This document shows, in pieces, positions 1 to 11,555 of a stretch of 64,000 nucleotides of DNA. Source of the stretch: Vibrio inusitatus (lineage in GTDB: Bacteria; Pseudomonadota; Gammaproteobacteria; Enterobacterales; Vibrionaceae); assembly GCA_024346935.1 (NCBI GenBank), contig AP024878.1:1-64000 (forward strand), given 5' to 3'. The notes below the pieces were generated by a model. The model saw nothing but the letters and a program-made list of their open reading frames with translations. It had not been told where the DNA came from and did no database searches. Positions within the stretch are counted from its first letter, which is position 1, and each line of letters begins with the position of its first letter. A program made the position numbers and the translations under genes.

Positions 1-1404
1 GTGTCATCTTCGCTTTGGACTCAATGTTTGCAGCAACTTCAGGAAGAGCTTCCTGCAACCGAATTCAGCATGTGGGTGCGTCCGCTCCAAGCTGAGCTAA
101 GTGGTAATACACTGACCTTATTTGCCCCAAATCGATTCGTATTGGATTGGGTTCGCGATAAGTACATCAACAGCATCAATCGCCACCTACAAGAATTCTG
201 CGATAACGATATTCCTAGTCTGAGATTCGAGGTGGGTAGCAAGCCTGTATCTGCACCGAGACCAGTCGCTAAAAAATCGGCTGCTGACGTTGCTGCTGAG
301 TTTTCTGCGCCAGCACAATTAGCTCGTCGTAGGCCTGTGCATAAAACATGGGATAACGATAGTGATGTTTCTGACATTACTTACCGCTCAAATGTGAATG
401 TGAAGCACCGCTTCAATAATTTCGTTGAGGGTAAATCGAACCAATTGGGCCTAGCAGCTGCGCGACAAGTGTCTGACAATCCAGGCGCTGCTTATAATCC
501 ATTATTCCTATACGGTGGAACGGGCTTGGGTAAGACTCACCTTTTGCATGCCGTAGGTAATGCCATTGTTGATAACAAGCCGAATGCTAAAGTGGTGTAT
601 ATGCACTCTGAGCGTTTCGTGCAAGATATGGTTAAAGCTCTTCAAAACAATGCGATAGAAGAATTTAAGCGTTATTACCGAAGCGTCGATGCCTTACTTA
701 TCGATGATATTCAATTCTTTGCGAACAAAGAGCGCTCACAAGAAGAGTTTTTCCATACCTTTAATGCGCTATTGGAAGGCAACCAACAAATTATCCTTAC
801 CTCGGATCGTTATCCTAAAGAGATTACCGGGGTAGAAGACCGTCTAAAGTCTCGCTTCGGCTGGGGCTTGACGGTAGCGATTGAACCACCAGAGCTTGAG
901 ACTCGTGTTGCTATCTTGATGAAGAAGGCTGAAGACCATCAGATTCATTTAGCGGATGAAGTGGCGTTCTTTATTGCTAAACGCCTGCGTTCAAATGTTC
1001 GCGAACTTGAAGGGGCATTGAACCGTGTTATCGCTAATGCGAACTTCACCGGCCGTCCTATCACTATCGATTTTGTTCGTGAAGCGCTACGTGACTTACT
1101 CGCACTTCAAGAAAAACTCGTCACCATAGACAATATCCAAAAGACCGTCGCCGAATACTACAAAATTAAGGTTGCTGACCTCTTGTCTAAGCGTCGTTCT
1201 CGTTCTGTTGCTCGTCCGCGTCAATTGGCGATGGCATTGGCAAAAGAACTGACCAACCACAGTTTGCCTGAAATTGGTGATGCGTTTGGTGGTCGTGACC
1301 ATACTACGGTACTGCATGCATGCCGTAAGATTGAACAGCTTCGTGAAGAGAGTCATGACATCAAAGAAGACTACTCTAACTTAATTCGTACACTTTCATC
1401 GTAA
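1..1404 (+). CDS. dnaA: Chromosomal replication initiator protein DnaA
   Basis: AAA+ initiator that binds DnaA boxes in oriC and opens the duplex. The 467-residue protein has the usual layout: an N-terminal DnaB/DiaA-interaction domain (about 1-80), a variable linker, an AAA+ core with Walker [10 protein letters not shown] (172-180) and Walker [10 protein letters not shown], and a C-terminal helix-turn-helix with the DnaA signature around [19 protein letters not shown]. The start is GTG at base 1, so its promoter and ribosome-binding site are outside the window and the numbering probably begins at dnaA by convention. dnaN follows after 15 bases, the standard dnaA-dnaN-recF operon. Identity is certain. 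Confidence 0.99.
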   Translation: MSSSLWTQCLQQLQEELPATEFSMWVRPLQAELSGNTLTLFAPNRFVLDWVRDKYINSINRHLQEFCDNDIPSLRFEVGSKPVSAPRPVAKKSAADVAAEFSAPAQLARRRPVHKTWDNDSDVSDITYRSNVNVKHRFNNFVEGKSNQLGLAAARQVSDNPGAAYNPLFLYGGTGLGKTHLLHAVGNAIVDNKPNAKVVYMHSERFVQDMVKALQNNAIEEFKRYYRSVDALLIDDIQFFANKERSQEEFFHTFNALLEGNQQIILTSDRYPKEITGVEDRLKSRFGWGLTVAIEPPELETRVAILMKKAEDHQIHLADEVAFFIAKRLRSNVRELEGALNRVIANANFTGRPITIDFVREALRDLLALQEKLVTIDNIQKTVAEYYKIKVADLLSKRRSRSVARPRQLAMALAKELTNHSLPEIGDAFGGRDHTTVLHACRKIEQLREESHDIKEDYSNLIRTLSS

Positions 1405-1419
1405 TAGGTAATTAATAGA

Positions 1420-2520
1420 ATGAAATTCACTATTAATCGTCAGCTTTTGATCAAGCCCCTGCAACAGGTTTCTGGTGCGCTAGCAGGTCGCCCTGCTTTA
1501 CCTATTTTGGGCAATGTATTGCTCAAGGTTGAAAATGGCTTCTTATCTATGACGGCAACAGACCTTGAGGTCGAGTTGATTAGTCAGGTTCAGTTAGAGA
1601 ATGACTTTGAACCAGGAAGCATCACAGTGCCTTCTCGTAAGTTCTTCGATATTTGTCGTGGTCTTCCTGATAATGCGGATATTACCCTTTCACTTGATGC
1701 GGAACGTGTGGTTGTTCGTTCTGGTCGAAGCCGCTTTTCTTTAGCGACGCTACCTGCGATAGATTTTCCAAACATTGAAGATTGGCAATCTGATACTGAG
1801 CTAACCTTGACCCAAGGCAATCTAAGAGCATTAATAGAGAAGACACAATTCTCTATGGCTAACCAAGATGTTCGCTACTACCTCAATGGTATGTTATTTG
1901 ACATCGATGGCAGTACTTTACGCTCAGTGGCAACCGATGGTCATCGTATGGCGGTTTCTGAAACAACACTTTCTGACAGCCACCCTCAACAGCAGGTGAT
2001 TATCCCGCGTAAGGGTGTCCTTGAGTTGATGAAGATCCTTGACCAGCCGGATGAGTTAGTGACCTTGTTGATTGGCTCCTCAAACATTCGAGCAAGTGTC
2101 GCGAACTTTGTGTTCACTTCTAAACTGGTAGACGGACGTTTTCCTGACTATCGCCGTGTTATGCCACAAAACACCACTAAGACTGTGATTGCAGATTGTG
2201 AAGACTTACGTCAGGCATTCTCACGCGCCGCTATTCTTTCAAATGAGAAATTTCGTGGTGTGCGAGTAAATCTTTCCAGTGGCACTATGCAGATTACTGC
2301 CAATAACCCTGAACAAGAAGAAGCACAAGAGGTGGTTGACGTTGATTATCAAGGCGATGATCTCGAGATTGGCTTCAATGTCAGCTATGTGTTGGATGTA
2401 TTAAACGCAGTACGCTGTGAAAAGGTTTCCCTTTCTATGTCTGATGCAAATGCGAGTGCCTTGATTGAGAATGCTGACGACTCAAGCGCTCAATACGTGG
2501 TAATGCCGATCCGTCTATAA
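1420..2520 (+). CDS. dnaN: DNA polymerase III beta subunit (sliding clamp)
   Basis: Ring-shaped processivity clamp that tethers Pol III and other clamp-binding proteins to DNA. At 366 residues it has the normal length for three topologically similar domains of about 120 residues each. It begins [19 protein letters not shown] and ends VVMPIRL, the conserved C-terminus lining the clamp-binding pocket. It sits between dnaA and recF with only 4 bases before recF, which indicates one transcript with translational coupling. Nothing unusual is seen. Confidence 0.99.
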   Translation: MKFTINRQLLIKPLQQVSGALAGRPALPILGNVLLKVENGFLSMTATDLEVELISQVQLENDFEPGSITVPSRKFFDICRGLPDNADITLSLDAERVVVRSGRSRFSLATLPAIDFPNIEDWQSDTELTLTQGNLRALIEKTQFSMANQDVRYYLNGMLFDIDGSTLRSVATDGHRMAVSETTLSDSHPQQQVIIPRKGVLELMKILDQPDELVTLLIGSSNIRASVANFVFTSKLVDGRFPDYRRVMPQNTTKTVIADCEDLRQAFSRAAILSNEKFRGVRVNLSSGTMQITANNPEQEEAQEVVDVDYQGDDLEIGFNVSYVLDVLNAVRCEKVSLSMSDANASALIENADDSSAQYVVMPIRL

Positions 2521-2524
2521 CGGT

Positions 2525-3607
2525 ATGCCTCTTACTCGTCTTGTTATTAAACAGTTTCGAAATATTGAAGCCTGCGATGTTAGCCCATCGCCAGGCTTTA
2601 ATTTTCTTATAGGGGCTAATGGCAGTGGTAAAACCAGCTTGCTAGAAGCTATTTACCTACTTGGACATGGTCGCTCGTTTAAGAGTTCGATTACCGGTCG
2701 AATTATCCAGCATGACTGTGGTGAATTGTTTGTTCATGGCAGATTGCAGAACCCGCAGCAATTTGAACTCCCTATCGGTATTAATAAGCGTCGTGATGGC
2801 AGTACTGAGGTTAAAATCTCTGGTGAGTCAGGGCAAAAGCTAGCTGAGCTTGCCAAGGTGTTGCCTTTGCAGTTGATTCATCCGGAAGGCTTTGATTTGC
2901 TTACCGATGGGCCTAAGCACCGTCGCGCTTTTATTGATTGGGGTGTGTTTCATTGTGAACCTCAGTTTTATGAAGTGTGGGGGCGAATAAAGCGCCTTAA
3001 CAAGCAGCGAAATGCCTTACTAAAAACAGCCAGTAGTTATCGAGAGCTTAGTTACTGGGATCAGGAATTGGCTAAGCTGGCTGAAATGATCTCTATTTGG
3101 CGTGCTCAGTATGTAGCACAACTGAAAGAAGTGGCCGAACCCTTGTGCAAGGATTTCCTTGCAGAATTTGATGTTTCTATCTCTTTTTACCAAGGTTGGG
3201 AGAAAGGGGCAGATTATGCTGAATTACTGGAAAGAAATTTCGAGAGAGATCAGCACCTTGGCTATACTTTTAGTGGACCAAATAAGGCTGACCTAAAAAT
3301 TAGGGTCAACGGCACACCAGTAGAAGATATCCTGTCTCGTGGACAGCTCAAACTACTGGTATGCGCATTGCGAGTTGCCCAAGGTCAACACCTAACAAAG
3401 TTGACTGAAAAACAGTGTATATACCTTCTCGATGACTTTGCATCAGAGCTTGATAGTCAACGAAGAGCACGCTTAGCGGACTGCTTAAAGGAAACTGGAG
3501 CACAAGTATTTGTAAGCTCTATTACAAAAAGCCAAATTGCTGAAATGAACAGCGAAAATAGCAAGATGTTTCATGTGGAACGTGGCAAAATAGAGCTAGT
3601 AGAATAA
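2525..3607 (+). CDS. recF: DNA replication and repair protein RecF
   Basis: SMC/ABC-like ATPase that helps load RecA at single-strand gaps with RecO and RecR. Walker A is GANGSGKTS (30-38), the signature region is [10 protein letters not shown] and Walker B is [12 protein letters not shown] near the C-terminus. At 360 residues the length is normal. It follows dnaN after 4 bases. The last codons (MFHVERG) overlap a 13/16 match to the parS consensus at 3567-3582, described separately. Confidence 0.98.
   Translation: MPLTRLVIKQFRNIEACDVSPSPGFNFLIGANGSGKTSLLEAIYLLGHGRSFKSSITGRIIQHDCGELFVHGRLQNPQQFELPIGINKRRDGSTEVKISGESGQKLAELAKVLPLQLIHPEGFDLLTDGPKHRRAFIDWGVFHCEPQFYEVWGRIKRLNKQRNALLKTASSYRELSYWDQELAKLAEMISIWRAQYVAQLKEVAEPLCKDFLAEFDVSISFYQGWEKGADYAELLERNFERDQHLGYTFSGPNKADLKIRVNGTPVEDILSRGQLKLLVCALRVAQGQHLTKLTEKQCIYLLDDFASELDSQRRARLADCLKETGAQVFVSSITKSQIAEMNSENSKMFHVERGKIELVE
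3567..3582. promoter_or_regulatory. Degenerate parS-like ParB site inside recF
   Basis: TGTTTCATGTGGAACG matches the chromosomal parS consensus TGTTTCACGTGAAACA at 13 of 16 bases by hand alignment. It lies in coding sequence, so codon constraint could produce part of the match. It is listed because three further parS-like sites occur in the window. Weak on its own. Confidence 0.35.
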
Positions 3608-6298
<2,691 letters not shown>

Positions 6299-6327
6299 TC
6301 ACGATTAGCTCGCGGATAATTATTTAG

Positions 6328-6357
6328 AAAGCACTGCCATTTTGGTAGTGCTTTTTT
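6328..6357 (+). terminator. Rho-independent terminator of gyrB
   Basis: AAAGCACTGCCA, a short loop, TGGTAGTGCTTTTTT: a strong hairpin followed by a T-run, 30 bases after the gyrB stop. Confidence 0.9.
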
Positions 6358-6409
6358 CTTATCTAACGTTCTGAAAAATAGATAGATTTAAAATTTTTCA
6401 AATTAATCC

Positions 6410-6438
6410 CTTGAAACAGATTTTGCTCATCCTTATAT
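6410..6438 (+). promoter_or_regulatory. Sigma-32-type heat-shock promoter of ibpA
   Basis: CTTGAAA (6410-6416) is a perfect heat-shock -35 box. After 14 bases comes CCTTATAT (6431-6438), matching six of eight positions of CCCCATnT. This gives a 5' leader of about 175 bases before ibpA. The match is direct; use by RpoH is inferred from family knowledge of ibp genes. Confidence 0.7.
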
Positions 6439-6570
6439 CTAGTTGTGAAGAGGATGCCTGATGGGTCTTCTGAACCGCTTAACTCGCTTCGCTCAAGAGA
6501 GGAAGGACAGAGAAAAGCACATAACTTAAATCTGTTGAACCCATGTCCGAGATGGAATGGAAACAACACC

Positions 6571-6617
6571 CTTAACTCGCCACTCTGAGTTAAGGCTATT
6601 GCTAATGAATAGGATAG
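6571..6617 (+). promoter_or_regulatory. ROSE-type RNA thermometer in the ibpA leader
   Basis: Two adjacent hairpins end at the start codon. The first (6571-6594) is a perfect 8-bp stem, CTTAACTC/GAGTTAAG. The second (6596-6617) pairs CTATTGCT with AGGATAG, leaving one G bulged opposite the Shine-Dalgarno AGGA (6611-6614). U(U/C)GCU against AGGA with a looped G is the hallmark of ROSE elements in small heat-shock mRNAs. At low temperature the ribosome site would be masked and heat would open it. Confidence 0.8.
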
Positions 6618-6621
6618 TATT

Positions 6622-7074
6622 ATGAGAACTGTAGATTTCACTCCTTTGTACCGCAACGCTATTGGCTTTGATCGTCTGTTTAACATGATGGAAGCGTCAT
6701 CAGCTAAGAACACTTCTGCAGGATACCCTCCATACAACATCGAACAGCAAGATGAAAACAACTACCGTATCACTATGGCAGTAGCTGGCTTTGCTGACGA
6801 TCAGTTGGATATTACTCAAAAAGAAAACGTGCTAATCGTGCGTGGTGAGCGTCAAGCTGAAGAAGGTAAAAAGTACATTTACCAAGGTATTGCTGAGCGT
6901 GATTTTGAGCGTAAATTCCAATTGGCTGACTACGTAAAAGTGGTTGGTGCGACAATGGAAAATGGTTTGCTTCATATCGATCTGCAAAGAGAGATTCCAG
7001 AAGCAATGAAGCCTCGTAAGATCGCTATCAATGGTAGCAAGCTTATTGAGAGCAATGCTGACTCAGCAGAGTAA
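6622..7074 (+). CDS. ibpA: Small heat-shock protein IbpA (Hsp20)
   Basis: ATP-independent holdase that coats unfolding proteins and hands them to DnaK/ClpB. The 150-residue protein starts MRTVDFTPLYRNAIGFDRLFN, very like enterobacterial IbpA, followed by an alpha-crystallin domain (about 35-125, containing YNIEQQDENNYRITMAVAGF and LIVRGER) and a C-terminal tail with the KIAI anchor (I-x-I type). It is monocistronic, with a sigma-32-like promoter and a ROSE element upstream and a terminator downstream. No ibpB is adjacent. Confidence 0.97.
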   Translation: MRTVDFTPLYRNAIGFDRLFNMMEASSAKNTSAGYPPYNIEQQDENNYRITMAVAGFADDQLDITQKENVLIVRGERQAEEGKKYIYQGIAERDFERKFQLADYVKVVGATMENGLLHIDLQREIPEAMKPRKIAINGSKLIESNADSAE

Positions 7075-7097
7075 GTTAGCGACAGAACAAAGCAGTG

Positions 7098-7125
7098 AAA
7101 GAGCGCCTAAGGCGCTCTTTTTTAT
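7098..7125. terminator. Terminator between ibpA and the convergent regulator gene
   Basis: AAAGAGCGCC, a TAA loop and GGCGCTCTTT followed by T's. It sits between convergent genes and may act both ways, although the T-run is best on the plus strand. Confidence 0.88.
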
Positions 7126-7128
7126 TAC

Positions 7129-9072
7129 TTAGGTGTCAGAAATGAATCGATAGCCGGTGCCTCTGACAGATTGAATGAGTTTTGAGTGGTTGCCCAGCTT
7201 TCTTCTTAATGAGCGTATTATCGTATCCACGACATTACTCGAACCATCGTGTTTAATTCCCCATACTTCTTCAAGTAAAAGTTTTCGTGAGACGACTTCT
7301 TCCTGGTGTGAGATTAATAAAGCTAGAGTCTCAAACTCCAAAGGTGTTAGGTTGATTTGAGAGTCATTAATACGGATCTGTCTTGCATTAACGTCAAACC
7401 ATGCTGGAGATGCCTGGATGGATTCTTGACTACTGAGCTCATGCAGTAATCGTTTAGAGACCCAACCGTTGACGGATTCTTCTCCCATATCGAGCATTGC
7501 TGAGTAATAAGTTTTGTCACCAATTTCAACTTTTATATCAAGGACTTGAAATCCCAACTCTAGAGCCGCTGGGGCATAGGGCTGGAGGTCTTGGAGTGTG
7601 AGATAAACTCGTTTTAGCTGTGGCCTCATTTCTAAATAGATTCGTTTTATATCAAGCCAACATGCCGCTTGTACACCACTTAATGACTCACCTTTGTCTA
7701 GAGATAACCATCGACGGATAAAGATGTGCTCTGCACTGCAGTCTTGCGTCACAGTCTGATTTAAATGGGTAACCCAAGCCTTGGTGATAGGATCATCATT
7801 GAGCTGGTGGGCAAGTATTTCTGTCGTTTTTAATAAGCAATAGAATCCGACAATCTGCCCTTGTGTGTTTTTCACACAATGGAAAGCATTAATATGTTTA
7901 CGCCACCAGTGTTCATAGAGAGATAAAGCCTGCATAGGCTCGTGCTTTGTCACGATATCCATCACCTTTGACTTATCCGCTTCGCATGCAGCTTCAATAC
8001 TGTATTCACGTCGATCATTGGGAGGAAAGAAAGCGTTACGAATAACGTTATTTTCTACTAGATAGATGATATCGGCAGTGTATCGCCACATTTGACCCAA
8101 ACTTGCGACCTCAAGCTCTGAGCGGATCTGTTGGCTTGCCCTATGACGAAAGAGGCTAAACTGCTGTGGTGAGCGAGATTTTAGATCTGAGCTCAACGTC
8201 TTTTTGAGCACCTCATGTAAGCTTAAACCATCTTCATTAACCTCTACGAAATCGATGAGGGTTAAATCCTCGTACAGCTTTCTGGCTTGGGTGTCAGTAC
8301 AAAGCAGCATAGCTTTAAGTAATGGCTCCGTCATACGTCTGATGATCGAGCAAGCGAGTAAGGCTTGCTGTAGCTCTTTATCGCTAATGTCTTCAATAAA
8401 AAAGCGGACTAAGGAATGAATGATATTGTTAGGAGGCTGTTCACTGAGTTGGCGCTGTGGGCGCTCTAATACTGCATTACTGGCTAATCGCAATGCAAGA
8501 GGGTGGCCATTAGCAAATTGGTTGATTCCCAATGCGACACCTGTCGAATGCCCCTGACTCTGTAAGAATTGAATTGATTCATTAAAGGATAAACACTCTA
8601 GTTTTAGGCTGAGGTAGTGAAGCTCGCCCGTAGGGTTGATTATCCATTGGCTTGCGGGAACGAGTCGACCACAAAAAATGATCCTAATTTTGCCTAAAAG
8701 CGCAGGCATACACTCTTGTCTAAGCCATGATTCGATCAAATTTATTGACTCAAATTGATCAAGCAACAAAACCGGTACACTTTGATTGGGCGCTAAATCT
8801 AGAGCGGCAGAGATAGCGCTTAGACTTTCATCATCGCTATTGGTTATCTGTTGAAGATATTGAAGAAACGCTCTTGGCGTTGGTTCTATCTGTTGGCAAT
8901 TGAGCTTAAAGCAGCGATCTGGATAGAGAGTCGCGAATTGGTTGAGTAAGGTACTTTTCCCAACACCAGCGATGCCGTATACACCGATAACATCAGGGCC
9001 GTCGCACTGCATACTTTGAGCTAAGAAACTGAGTTCTCTGGATCGGGTCTCATTGATGACTGCTATATCCAT
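7129..9072 (-). CDS. STAND-type ATPase with GNAT-like middle and OmpR-type winged-helix DNA-binding domain
   Basis: Predicted 647-residue transcription regulator with three modules. The N-terminal NTPase has Walker A GIAGVGKST (33-41), a Walker B-like VPVLLLDQFE (99-108) and an NB-ARC-like NGHPLALRLA near 190. The middle (about 370-540) looks like a GNAT acetyltransferase fold (SIEAACEADKSKVMDIV, then GQIVGFYCLL, then a helix ending ALELGFQVLDI). The C-terminus (about 560-647) is a PhoB/OmpR winged helix with LTPLEFETLALL and VRGTGYRF. No receiver domain is present, so signal input is probably nucleotide- or ligand-based. It is divergent from the secreted-protein/trHb pair and is likely their regulator (inference). 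I know no gene name. Confidence 0.8.
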   Translation of the reverse strand: MDIAVINETRSRELSFLAQSMQCDGPDVIGVYGIAGVGKSTLLNQFATLYPDRCFKLNCQQIEPTPRAFLQYLQQITNSDDESLSAISAALDLAPNQSVPVLLLDQFESINLIESWLRQECMPALLGKIRIIFCGRLVPASQWIINPTGELHYLSLKLECLSFNESIQFLQSQGHSTGVALGINQFANGHPLALRLASNAVLERPQRQLSEQPPNNIIHSLVRFFIEDISDKELQQALLACSIIRRMTEPLLKAMLLCTDTQARKLYEDLTLIDFVEVNEDGLSLHEVLKKTLSSDLKSRSPQQFSLFRHRASQQIRSELEVASLGQMWRYTADIIYLVENNVIRNAFFPPNDRREYSIEAACEADKSKVMDIVTKHEPMQALSLYEHWWRKHINAFHCVKNTQGQIVGFYCLLKTTEILAHQLNDDPITKAWVTHLNQTVTQDCSAEHIFIRRWLSLDKGESLSGVQAACWLDIKRIYLEMRPQLKRVYLTLQDLQPYAPAALELGFQVLDIKVEIGDKTYYSAMLDMGEESVNGWVSKRLLHELSSQESIQASPAWFDVNARQIRINDSQINLTPLEFETLALLISHQEEVVSRKLLLEEVWGIKHDGSSNVVDTIIRSLRRKLGNHSKLIQSVRGTGYRFISDT

Positions 9073-9125
9073 AGTCCTTGCCTAGGTGAGGGTGATAAGT
9101 GTGCCTATTCACGTTACTTCATGTA

Positions 9126-9146
9126 AATCTCATTAAATCCTCATAA
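9126..9146. promoter_or_regulatory. Candidate direct-repeat operator for the winged-helix regulator
   Basis: AATCTCATTAA is followed by AATCCTCATAA, two similar half-sites with an 11-bp period in the 138-base divergent intergenic region. OmpR/PhoB-type winged helices typically bind tandem direct repeats of about this period. Assignment to the neighbouring regulator is inference from position. Confidence 0.35.
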
Positions 9147-9210
9147 TTATAGTTGCTATCAAACTTTATCTTTATAGATGTCTTTGAGCGGTGAAATGTG
9201 AGGAGTTCCT

Positions 9211-9732
9211 ATGAGTAAATTACTGGTTAGCCTACTGCTAGGGGGTTATTTGATTAGCTTTAATGTCAGCGCTACGGATAAAAAGATACAACAAGCTGAG
9301 AGTGCTGCGCATAGCGATTTAAGCTCAAAAGCAACTATCCTTGATACTGACGGTAAAGTCCTGAGAGAGGGAAGCCCACACTGGCATTGTGTTCCTGGTG
9401 TACCGGTTATACCTGGTGACATGCATCCAATGTGTAATGATGCGGTATGGTCAGAGTTGCTTAAGGCTGCAGCTTTAGGACAGCCGTTTGAAACCGATCG
9501 TATTGGTATTTCATACATGATGCAGGGCGATGCTTATGTGAGTAATTCCAACCCAGCTGCAACCGATCCTGATAATGGTGACGTATGGGTAAAAGAGGGG
9601 CCTCACTTGATGATTGTTGTGCCCAAAGAGCTTCTCAAGGGCATCAGTGATGACCCTTTTAATGGCGGTCCCTATGTTATGTGGAAGGATACCCCTTACG
9701 CTCATATTATGGTGCCAATCAAGAATAAATAA
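9211..9732 (+). CDS. Secreted/periplasmic protein of unknown function with His/Cys motif
   Basis: A 173-residue protein with a clear signal peptide (MSKLLVSLLLGGYLISFNVSA, cleavage near 21-22). The mature part has a conspicuous HWHCVPGVPVIPGDMHPMC segment (about 57-75) holding H57, H59, C60, H72 and C75. Later histidines lie at 132 (GPHLMIVVP) and 165 (YAHIMVPI). This could be a metal-, haem- or disulfide-bearing site, but I do not recognise the family. A good ribosome site (GTGAGGAG) precedes the ATG. The truncated haemoglobin gene follows after 15 bases, so they are probably cotranscribed. Confidence 0.75.
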   Translation: MSKLLVSLLLGGYLISFNVSATDKKIQQAESAAHSDLSSKATILDTDGKVLREGSPHWHCVPGVPVIPGDMHPMCNDAVWSELLKAAALGQPFETDRIGISYMMQGDAYVSNSNPAATDPDNGDVWVKEGPHLMIVVPKELLKGISDDPFNGGPYVMWKDTPYAHIMVPIKNK

Positions 9733-9747
9733 TTAAGGAACAGAGTT

Positions 9748-10104
9748 ATGTCGACATTATATGAGAGACTGGGCGGTTCAGATTCTATTACTCAAATATC
9801 GAGTGATATTGTAGACCTTCATCTTGCCAATAAAGCGATCAGTACTCGGTTTGCCAATTCTGATTTATCGCGCCTAAAGCAATCGGTAGCAGAGTTCTTT
9901 ATAACGGGCACAGGAGGCCCAAATCTGTATAAGGGAAAAGATATGCTTGCCGTGCATAAAGGAATGAATATCTCTGCTGTTGAGTTTGTTGCGGTTTTGG
10001 ATGATGCGCTAGCTGCGATGAATAAGAATGGTGTCGGGCAGAGAGAGCAAGAAGAAGTGCTATTTGTTCTCTATAGTATGCGTTCAGATGTCATATTGGT
10101 TTAA
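9748..10104 (+). CDS. Group 1 truncated haemoglobin
   Basis: A 118-residue 2/2 globin. The N-terminal YERLGGSDSI and the segment LYKGKDMLAVHKGMNIS, with proximal haem-ligand His70 (F8), match the TrHbN family. Against mycobacterial HbN the helix-B Phe-Tyr pair (the distal B10 tyrosine) aligns with Ile-Val here, so the usual O2-stabilising tyrosine seems absent. A preceding AAGGAACAG serves as ribosome site. It is probably cotranscribed with the upstream secreted protein and may deal with NO, O2 or redox stress; the role is inferred. Confidence 0.88.
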   Translation: MSTLYERLGGSDSITQISSDIVDLHLANKAISTRFANSDLSRLKQSVAEFFITGTGGPNLYKGKDMLAVHKGMNISAVEFVAVLDDALAAMNKNGVGQREQEEVLFVLYSMRSDVILV

Positions 10105-10110
10105 TTATAA

Positions 10111-10146
10111 TAAACGACGATGACCTTCTTCGGTGATCGTCGTTTA
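10111..10146. terminator. Hairpin between trHb and avtA (convergent)
   Basis: TAAACGACGATGACC pairs with GGTGATCGTCGTTTA around a short TTCTTC-type loop, with one mismatch. A long stem between convergent genes, probably a bidirectional terminator although the T-run is short. Confidence 0.7.
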
Positions 10147-10164
10147 TCTATTATCGATAACTTA

Positions 10165-11427
10165 TTATTGGTTGCGATAAGCTTTTTCGACTTCTTCAGC
10201 AATGATTTGGATTCCCTTTTGCATATCCTCATCATTTTGTACGTAGTTCATTCTCAAGCATTGGTGAGAGTGATCCCACTGGTCTTCTTGACCAAAGAAG
10301 AAGTACTCTCCTGGAACAATTAAAACCCCTCTAGCTTTCAGGCGCTTGTACAATTCCATTGTGGTAATCGGTAATTCATCAAACCATAGCCAAAGGAACA
10401 TTGCTCCTTCGGGTTTATGGATCCTAAATCTAGGATCAGTGATGGCAGATTGCAGCAGGGATACCGCTCGTATTGATTTTTGTTGATAGAAAGGCTTGAT
10501 GACGTCGTCACTCAAGCGCAATAGATCATTTGACTCAATCATATGTTGAGCCACAGCTGGACCAATACTGCCAGGGGCTAATCCAATGATGCCATTGATA
10601 TTAGTTAAGGCTTGTGTGGTTTCTTCATTCGCGATTACGATCCCACATCGTAGACCCGGTAAACCTAGCTTGGAGAGACTCATACATAATATGGTGTTGT
10701 CGTTCCAAAATGGTGTCGCCTCTTCAAATACGATATTAGGGAATGGGGTGCCATAGGCATTGTCTAATATCAGAGGAATATTATGCTTACGTGCCAATTC
10801 ATCGAGCTTGTAAACCTCTTCATCGGTCAGTAGGTTTCCAGTTGGGTTGGTAGGTCTAGATGCGCAAATGGCCGCGACAGACTCATCAATTTTCAGTTGT
10901 GAGAAATCTACGTGATACTTAAATTGTCTATCGTCTAGCAATTCAATCTCAGGCTTGTAGGAGATAAAGATGTCGTCTTCAATACCAGAGTCACAATAGC
11001 CAATATACTCGGGTGCTAGTGGCAGTAGTACTTTCTTATGGCTGCCATCTGGCTGCTTACCTGCGAGCAGGTTAAAGAGATAAAAGAATGCACTTTGACT
11101 ACCATTGGTCAGTGAGATGTTTTTTTCACTAATCTCCCAATCATAGGTATCTCTGAGTAGCTTTGCTAAGCCCTTTACAAAGGTATCTTTGCCTTGAGGA
11201 CCATCATAGTTAGCCATGGCAGAAACCAGTTCTCCATTTGCGAGCATTTGAGCCGTTACTTCTGAGAAGTAGTCCATCATCTCTGGAATAGCCGCAGGGT
11301 TACCACCACCAAGCATCAAGGCACCAGGCGTACGCAGGCCATCATTGAGATCACCCATTAATTGAGTTATGCCTGAGTTACGGTTAAATTTCTCACCGAA
11401 TTTTGAATAGGTTTTCGAAGAAGACAT
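10165..11427 (-). CDS. avtA: Valine-pyruvate aminotransferase
   Basis: PLP-dependent fold-type I aminotransferase that interconverts valine/2-oxoisovalerate and alanine/pyruvate. The 420-residue protein shows LMLGGGNPAAIPEM near the N-terminus, the SLSKLGLPGLRCG segment with the Schiff-base lysine, and a C-terminal ARGVLIVPGEYFF block. It is the second gene in the minus-strand series glyQ-glyS-avtA but is separated from glyS by 128 bases and a terminator. The ibpA-avtA-glyS-glyQ neighbourhood is as I remember it in V. cholerae. Confidence 0.95.
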   Translation of the reverse strand: MSSSKTYSKFGEKFNRNSGITQLMGDLNDGLRTPGALMLGGGNPAAIPEMMDYFSEVTAQMLANGELVSAMANYDGPQGKDTFVKGLAKLLRDTYDWEISEKNISLTNGSQSAFFYLFNLLAGKQPDGSHKKVLLPLAPEYIGYCDSGIEDDIFISYKPEIELLDDRQFKYHVDFSQLKIDESVAAICASRPTNPTGNLLTDEEVYKLDELARKHNIPLILDNAYGTPFPNIVFEEATPFWNDNTILCMSLSKLGLPGLRCGIVIANEETTQALTNINGIIGLAPGSIGPAVAQHMIESNDLLRLSDDVIKPFYQQKSIRAVSLLQSAITDPRFRIHKPEGAMFLWLWFDELPITTMELYKRLKARGVLIVPGEYFFFGQEDQWDHSHQCLRMNYVQNDEDMQKGIQIIAEEVEKAYRNQ

Positions 11428-11523
11428 GCTAGGCCCTGACTATTTCTAAAAAGTATAGGAAGAGACAAACCTTAGCTTAGAGGGAGGGGGTTACTCAATA
11501 GCTGGAATAACTATTTGCAAAGA

Positions 11524-11549
11524 AAAAGCCCAGCGAGAGCTGGGCTTTA
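11524..11549 (-). terminator. Rho-independent terminator of glyS
   Basis: AAAGCCCAGC, GAGA loop, GCTGGGCTTT; read on the minus strand it ends in TTTTTCT just after the glyS stop. Confidence 0.9.
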
Positions 11550-11555
11550 AAAGGA

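Noticed and set aside
1..100. oriC or DnaA-box cluster at the window start
   Set aside because: The window begins at the dnaA start codon; no DnaA-box cluster or AT-rich unwinding element is inside it.
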